Assembly: GCA_009779045.1 (NCBI GenBank)
Contig: WREZ01000034.1
Location: 1 to 9,506, forward strand
Length of the DNA: 9,506 bases
Reading direction: 5' to 3'
Source of the DNA: Candidatus Bathycorpusculum sp.
Lineage (GTDB): Archaea > Thermoproteota > Bathyarchaeia > Bathyarchaeales > Bathycorpusculaceae
Shown here: piece by piece, positions 6,333 to 9,506 of the stretch
How the letters are laid out: every line of letters starts with the position of its first letter
How positions within the stretch are numbered: position 1 is the first letter of the stretch
The notes under the pieces: model-generated
Databases searched by the model: none
Seen by the model: only the letters and a program-made list of their open reading frames with translations
What the model was told of the DNA's origin: nothing
Program-made: the position numbers and the translations under genes

Positions 6333-7715
6333 ATGAAGAAGACAAAGATTATTGCTACAATTGGTCCAGCTAGTTGTACTGTGGGTATAATTAAGAAATT
6401 GGTTCATGCTGGTATGAATGGCGTTAGAATTAATACTGCTTATGGAAATGTTGCTCAGTATCAGAGCGTAGTTGAAACTGTGCGTAAGGTTGCTGATATT
6501 CCTATAATTATTGATCTTAAGGGTCCTGAGATTAGGCTTAAAACTTCGCAGAAAAGACTTTTATGTAAAGGTGAAGTGGTAGAGGCTGGTTTTAATGGTG
6601 AGGACGGTGATGGGGTGGTGATGAGTTTTAATCATAATTTTTATGATACTGTATCTGTGGGTGATGTTCTTCTTGTTGATAATGGTAAAATTCGTTTGAT
6701 TGTTACTGAAAAGTCTGATGGACGGTTATGTTTGCTTGTTATTGTTGGTGGTACTATTGAAGATGGTAAAGGCGTTAATTTGCCCAATAAGCGTTTAGCG
6801 GTTTCTTCTCTTACTGATTATGATTTGGAGATAGTGGATTTTGCTAAAAAGTTTGATGTAGAATACATTGCGCTTTCTTTTACTCGTAATGCTTGTGATG
6901 TGGCGGATCTTGCTAGGCTTTATGATGGGGGGATTATTGCTAAGATTGAGAATTTTGAGGGTGTTCAAAATGTTGATGCCATTTTGGAGGTGGCTAATGG
7001 TGTTATGGTTGCACGAGGTGATTTAGGTGTTGAGATTGAGCCTGAGAAGGTTCCTTTAGTTCAAAAATCTATAATTAAGCGGTGTAATCAGCGTGGAAAA
7101 TTGGTTGTAACAGCTACGGAGATGTTAGAGTCTATGGTACATCAGCCTCAGCCTACTAGAGCAGAGGTAAGTGATGTTGCTAATGCTATTTTGGATGGTT
7201 CTGATACTATTATGCTCTCGGGTGAGACTGCAATTGGGCGTTATCCTGTGGAGTCTGTGGAAATGATGAGTCGTATTGCTAATGAGATTGAAACAGCGGT
7301 GCAAAGTAAAGTTGAAGATATTTCGTTTGTTAATATTTCTGATACCGTTAGTCGAGCTATTTATCGGATATGTCAAAGTATGCCTCTTGATAAAGTTATA
7401 ACTTTGACAAAAACTGGTTATACTGCTCGGATGATTTCACGTTTTAAAGTTTCTCAACCTATAATTGCTGTAACTCCTGATATTAAAGTTAAAAAACAGT
7501 TAGAGCTAACTTTTGGTGTTCAATCAGTCTGCCTTGATTACTTGTCTGAAAAAGACACAATTTCTTTTGTAGCAAACAAACTATATGCCTCTCATTTAAT
7601 ATCTGATAAAGAAACCTTGCTATTTACAGCAGGCACACGTACTACAACAAGGCATGCTAGTAACTCTATTGAAATTCATAAAATGGAAGAGCTTAGAAAA
7701 TTTCTAAAAAAATAG
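6333..7715 (+). CDS. pyk: Pyruvate kinase
   Basis: Converts phosphoenolpyruvate and ADP to pyruvate and ATP, the last step of glycolysis. The 460-residue protein has the full fold: TKIIATIGPAS (4-14), the first half of the barrel, a B domain (about 69-155), then AKIENFEGV with catalytic K204 and metal ligand E206, ARGDLGVEI with D230, TATEMLESM (260-268, T262), PTRAEVSDVANA and LSGETAIG in the barrel, and a C-terminal domain with GYTARMISRFK and FTAGTRTTTRHASN. The usual RxNFSHG motif reads RINTAYG (32-38) and the usual DTKGPEIR reads DLKGPEIR (61-68). R32, N34, D61 and E66 remain, but two side chains that bind K+ in the muscle enzyme are replaced (Ser by Ala, Thr by Leu), so monovalent-ion dependence may differ. 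The frame extends upstream to a TTG at 6282, but ATG 6333 begins exactly at the conserved region. Codons are T/G-rich until about the last 200 bases. Confidence 0.93.
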   Translation: MKKTKIIATIGPASCTVGIIKKLVHAGMNGVRINTAYGNVAQYQSVVETVRKVADIPIIIDLKGPEIRLKTSQKRLLCKGEVVEAGFNGEDGDGVVMSFNHNFYDTVSVGDVLLVDNGKIRLIVTEKSDGRLCLLVIVGGTIEDGKGVNLPNKRLAVSSLTDYDLEIVDFAKKFDVEYIALSFTRNACDVADLARLYDGGIIAKIENFEGVQNVDAILEVANGVMVARGDLGVEIEPEKVPLVQKSIIKRCNQRGKLVVTATEMLESMVHQPQPTRAEVSDVANAILDGSDTIMLSGETAIGRYPVESVEMMSRIANEIETAVQSKVEDISFVNISDTVSRAIYRICQSMPLDKVITLTKTGYTARMISRFKVSQPIIAVTPDIKVKKQLELTFGVQSVCLDYLSEKDTISFVANKLYASHLISDKETLLFTAGTRTTTRHASNSIEIHKMEELRKFLKK

Positions 7716-7721
7716 TCTTCA

Positions 7722-7727
7722 TTTTTT
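7722..7727 (+). terminator. Oligo-T terminator of pyk
   Basis: Six T residues seven bases after the pyk stop codon, without a GC-rich hairpin, as usual for archaeal factor-assisted or intrinsic termination. Confidence 0.4.
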
Positions 7728-7849
7728 AATTACTTAAATGGACTGATACATGGCTAGGCATTATCGTTATCATATAGTTTAATAGTTTTTGTCAATTTAA
7801 TTTAATGTTATCCTTTTATGTTCCGTTCATGCTTTAAGTTTACAAATCT

Positions 7850-7857
7850 TTATATTT
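7850..7857 (+). promoter_or_regulatory. TATA box of the DEAD-box helicase gene
   Basis: CTTTATATTTCTG contains the best TATA-like box of the 251-base gap between pyk and the helicase. It predicts transcription from about 7878-7882 and therefore an untranslated leader of about 85 bases, much longer than for the other genes here. Bases 7728-7845 upstream are plain AT-rich DNA in which I see nothing else. Confidence 0.5.
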
Positions 7858-7879
7858 CTGACCCAGAAAGATGAAGCCG

Positions 7880-7966
7880 TGTCACATTAACTCATGTATA
7901 ACTATAAGGCTCCTGAGCTTTCAAAAACTATGACATGAACGATTCTGTGGCAGGAGAAAAAACAGT
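7880..7966 (+). promoter_or_regulatory. Candidate structured 5' leader of the helicase mRNA
   Basis: Two perfect 6-base complementary pairs occur: TCATGT (7892-7897) with ACATGA (7933-7938), and CTCCTG (7910-7915) with CAGGAG (7951-7956). The second pair covers the Shine-Dalgarno GGAG (7953-7956). The pairs interleave, so together they would form a pseudoknot. This could hide the ribosome-binding site under some condition. A long leader is known for the cold-induced deaD of Methanococcoides burtonii, which makes such regulation reasonable; no temperature or substrate response is shown by the sequence. Confidence 0.35.
7953..7956 (+). promoter_or_regulatory. Shine-Dalgarno site supporting the TTG start
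   Basis: GGAG, ten bases before TTG 7967. The helicase frame is closed upstream by TGA 7931-7933 and has no ATG or GTG between that stop and 7967, so this site is the main support for the TTG start. Confidence 0.5.
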
Positions 7967-9133
7967 TTGCAAGTACCACTACAATCATTTAAAGACTTAC
8001 CTATAAGTGGGGAAATTTTAAAAAGTTTAAACGAAATAGGATTTACCACTCTTTTTCCAATTCAAGCTCAAGCAATAACACCCTTGCTTGACGGCAAAGA
8101 TGTTATCGGACAAGCACAAACCGGAACCGGTAAAACCGCCGCTTTTGGCGTACCTATGATTCAACGATTAGACCCAAACGTTAAAGGTGTCCAAGGTCTA
8201 ATTTTAGCTCCAACACGCGAATTAGCCGTACAAGTAGCTGATAACCTAACAAAATTTAGTAAATACACAAAAACACGAATACTGCCCGTCTATGGTGGAG
8301 AATCTATAAACAAACAAATCCACGCCCTAAAAGGTACTATACACATAGTCGTAGGTACCCCTGGACGTGTAATCGATTTAATGAAACGCAATATACTCAA
8401 CTTATCCTCTGTTAGAATCGTCGTACTAGACGAAGCTGACCGAATGCTTGACATGGGCTTTCTAGAAGACGTTGAATACATCCTATATAGAACGCCACGC
8501 GACAGACAAACTAGCCTCTTTAGTGCAACCATAGACAACCAAGTTATGCGCATATGCAACAAATACATGAAAAACCCTGAACAAATACTAGTAAGCAAAG
8601 ACGAAATAGCCGTCACCCATATGAAACAATACTATACAATCATTAACCAACACGGCAAATTTGATGCTCTATGTAACATTTTACGCCAAGACGACGTAGA
8701 AAAAGCCATAATCTTTTGCAGAACCCGTAGAGACACCAGCCGCGTTTCCGACCAAATGTACAAAAAAGGCTTCCGAGTTCAAGCACTACACGCCGGATTC
8801 ACACAAGCACAACGCGACCGCGCAATTAACGACTTCAAAACAGGGCGTCTCAGCCTACTTGTCGCAACAGACGTAGCTGCAAGAGGTCTAGACATACAAG
8901 GTATCACCCATATCATTAATTATGACGTACCAAACGACCCCCCTGTGTACTTCCATCGTATCGGCAGAACAGCACGCAAAGGCACTGAAGGAACAGCCAT
9001 TACCCTTGTCAGCTACGGCGAACTAAACAACTTCAACAACATCAAAGCACTAACAAAAACCCGAATTGAAGAACTTCACTCAAAAGACAAAAACGAACAA
9101 AACGACGACTCACCAATACAAAGCTTCTATTAA
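7967..9133 (+). CDS. DEAD-box ATP-dependent RNA helicase
   Basis: Unwinds or remodels short RNA duplexes using ATP; likely roles are ribosome assembly, RNA decay or cold adaptation. All motifs are present in the 388 residues: Q motif with upstream Phe (F8 ... FPIQ at 30-33), motif I AQTGTGKT (50-57), Ia PTRELA (82-87), Ib TPGR (131-134), II DEAD (155-158), III SAT (186-188), IV AIIFCRTR (247-254), V ATDVAARGLDI (300-310) and VI HRIGRTAR (330-337). The protein ends soon after the second RecA domain, with a short acidic/polar tail (KDKNEQNDDSP) and no RNA-binding extension, so it is a minimal helicase. The start is TTG with a GGAG site; it directly precedes the F8 of the Q motif, so little can be missing. 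An upstream ATG (7935) in another frame is discussed in the findings. Monocistronic as far as visible, with its own promoter. Resembles DeaD/RhlE-type proteins, but I do not assign a symbol. Confidence 0.95.
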   Translation: MQVPLQSFKDLPISGEILKSLNEIGFTTLFPIQAQAITPLLDGKDVIGQAQTGTGKTAAFGVPMIQRLDPNVKGVQGLILAPTRELAVQVADNLTKFSKYTKTRILPVYGGESINKQIHALKGTIHIVVGTPGRVIDLMKRNILNLSSVRIVVLDEADRMLDMGFLEDVEYILYRTPRDRQTSLFSATIDNQVMRICNKYMKNPEQILVSKDEIAVTHMKQYYTIINQHGKFDALCNILRQDDVEKAIIFCRTRRDTSRVSDQMYKKGFRVQALHAGFTQAQRDRAINDFKTGRLSLLVATDVAARGLDIQGITHIINYDVPNDPPVYFHRIGRTARKGTEGTAITLVSYGELNNFNNIKALTKTRIEELHSKDKNEQNDDSPIQSFY

Positions 9134-9148
9134 CACTAACACACAATT

Positions 9149-9247
9149 TTAACTACCCATAGCACTTACACTTTCGCAACAAACTCTATAATTCACACTT
9201 TTTTGTTTCTTTTTACATTTTGTTCTTGTTGCTCTACCACTAACCAT
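9149..9247 (-). CDS. Possible 32-residue basic protein, unrecognised
   Basis: From ATG 9247 to TAA 9149-9151 the minus strand encodes 32 residues, very basic in the middle (RATRTKCKKKQKS) with three cysteines (one early, then a CC pair). It would be convergent with the helicase gene at 15 bases, like the two other tightly convergent pairs here, and divergent from the YHS gene. Against it: the lysine codons are the reverse of T-runs that could simply be the helicase terminator, and the only TATA-like support (GGTTAAACC, 9276-9284) is weak. The frame stays open further upstream, antisense to the YHS gene, which I do not believe is coding. No homology recognised. Confidence 0.25.
   Translation of the reverse strand: MVSGRATRTKCKKKQKSVNYRVCCESVSAMGS
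9199..9221 (+). terminator. T-rich terminator region of the helicase gene
   Basis: Several T-runs (9199-9204, 9206-9208, 9210-9214 and 9218-9221) follow the helicase stop codon at a distance of about 65 bases. Multiple T-runs are typical of archaeal terminators. The same bases overlap the possible minus-strand ORF, and only one reading may be right. Confidence 0.45.
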
Positions 9248-9258
9248 AAATGAATGCA

Positions 9259-9266
9259 AGTATACT
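9259..9266 (+). promoter_or_regulatory. TATA-like box of the YHS gene
   Basis: The palindrome AGTATACT is centred about 28 bases before ATG 9291, the right spacing for a leaderless start. A GAGGT at 9274-9278 lies too far upstream (12 bases) to be a convincing ribosome-binding site. Confidence 0.4.
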
Positions 9267-9290
9267 CTTCCATGAGGTTTAACCCAGAGA

Positions 9291-9437
9291 ATGTCATTTA
9301 GAGACCCAGTCTGCGGCATGGTCCTAGACGAAAATACCGCCAAATTCAAAATCACATACGAAGGCGAAACATATCACTTCTGTAGTATAATCTGCAAGAA
9401 AAAATTCAAACGCCAGCCCATAAAATACACAAAATAA
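9291..9437 (+). CDS. Small YHS-domain protein
   Basis: A 48-residue protein that is one complete YHS domain (Pfam PF04945): DPVCGMVLDE (5-14), then TAKFKITYEGETYHF (16-30), CSIICKKKF (31-39) and a Pro/Tyr end (RQPIKYTK). The family signature is a D-P-V-C-G-M start, Y.G..Y.FC in the middle and a second C...C pair; C8, C31 and C35 are present. YHS domains occur next to copper or heavy-metal ATPases and in multicomponent monooxygenases and are thought to bind metal; as a stand-alone protein it may be a metal chaperone or sensor, which is inference. No transporter is visible in this window, and the next gene downstream lies outside. ATG 9291 is the first start after an in-frame TGA at 9273-9275. 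A TATA-like box about 28 bases upstream supports it. The gene is short and easily missed by gene finders. Confidence 0.85.
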   Translation: MSFRDPVCGMVLDENTAKFKITYEGETYHFCSIICKKKFKRQPIKYTK

Positions 9438-9448
9438 TCCACAACAAT

Positions 9449-9475
9449 AGCCCATAAAAAAGAAAATTTTGGGCT
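9449..9475 (+). terminator. Inverted repeat after the YHS gene
   Basis: AGCCCA (9449-9454) and TGGGCT (9470-9475) are perfect complements around a 15-base A/T-rich loop whose ends can pair further. It starts 12 bases after the stop codon. A short TTTTA follows near 9483. Possible terminator or mRNA 3' stabilising hairpin; classic hairpin terminators are uncommon in archaea. Confidence 0.35.
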
Positions 9476-9506
9476 CCCATACTTTTAGTTTATTAACCAA
9501 ATGATA

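Noticed and set aside
9226..9246. Minus-strand GGTTAGTGGTAGAGC, which resembles a tRNA D-arm
   Set aside because: No acceptor, anticodon or T-arm sequence fits around it; the neighbouring bases are A-rich and unstructured.
9248..9355. Upstream extension of the small minus-strand ORF to a GTG at 9355
   Set aside because: It would be antisense to the clear YHS-domain gene; the residues there are read-through of YHS codons.
1..9506. Defence island, CRISPR array, integrated element or insertion sequence
   Set aside because: No spaced repeats, transposase, integrase or terminal inverted repeats were seen; the gene content is housekeeping plus small unknowns.

Overview
The window looks archaeal. 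The tyrosyl-tRNA synthetase is of the compact Methanocaldococcus type. The valyl-tRNA synthetase has the archaeal GWDCHG / HPVNWC sequence pattern, and the aspartate dehydrogenase resembles the Archaeoglobus enzyme. Several start codons lie about 27-30 bases downstream of AT-rich TATA-like boxes with no Shine-Dalgarno, as in leaderless archaeal transcripts, and T-runs follow some stop codons. The DNA is AT-rich. A mesophilic Thermoproteota lineage such as Bathyarchaeia would fit, but that placement is an inference from general resemblance.

Layout. Bases 1-795 hold the 3' part of tyrS, whose N-terminus lies outside the window. A 238-base gap with only tiny or broken reading frames follows, then a YgbA-family cysteine-rich protein (1034-1387), convergent with a HEAT-repeat-like gene on the minus strand (1395-1934). 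A divergent intergenic region with a shared TATA box and an unusual G-rich patch leads into a valS-nadX operon (2107-5326). This operon converges on a minus-strand coiled-coil gene (5337-6176), which is divergent from pyruvate kinase (6333-7715). After a 251-base gap with its own promoter and a probable structured leader comes a DEAD-box RNA helicase (7967-9133). The window ends with a 48-residue YHS-domain protein (9291-9437) and a possible 32-codon minus-strand ORF (9149-9247).

How the genes relate. This is mostly housekeeping: two class I aminoacyl-tRNA synthetases, a helicase for RNA remodelling, pyruvate kinase for the last step of glycolysis, and aspartate dehydrogenase supplying iminoaspartate for NAD. 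The two small cysteine-rich proteins (YgbA and YHS) belong to families linked to nitrosative stress and to metal handling. The HEAT and coiled-coil proteins are uncharacterised. I see no mobile element, CRISPR array, rRNA or complete tRNA gene, and no convincing new multi-gene system.

The points most worth a second look are: the helicase leader, where two 6-bp helices in pseudoknot order could mask the ribosome-binding site; an upstream ATG that would enter the helicase frame with one extra A in a six-A run; a pyruvate kinase that has lost part of its RxNFSHG motif; an aspartate dehydrogenase with a shortened segment and a Pro in its SGAIGG motif; and the G-rich patch before valS.
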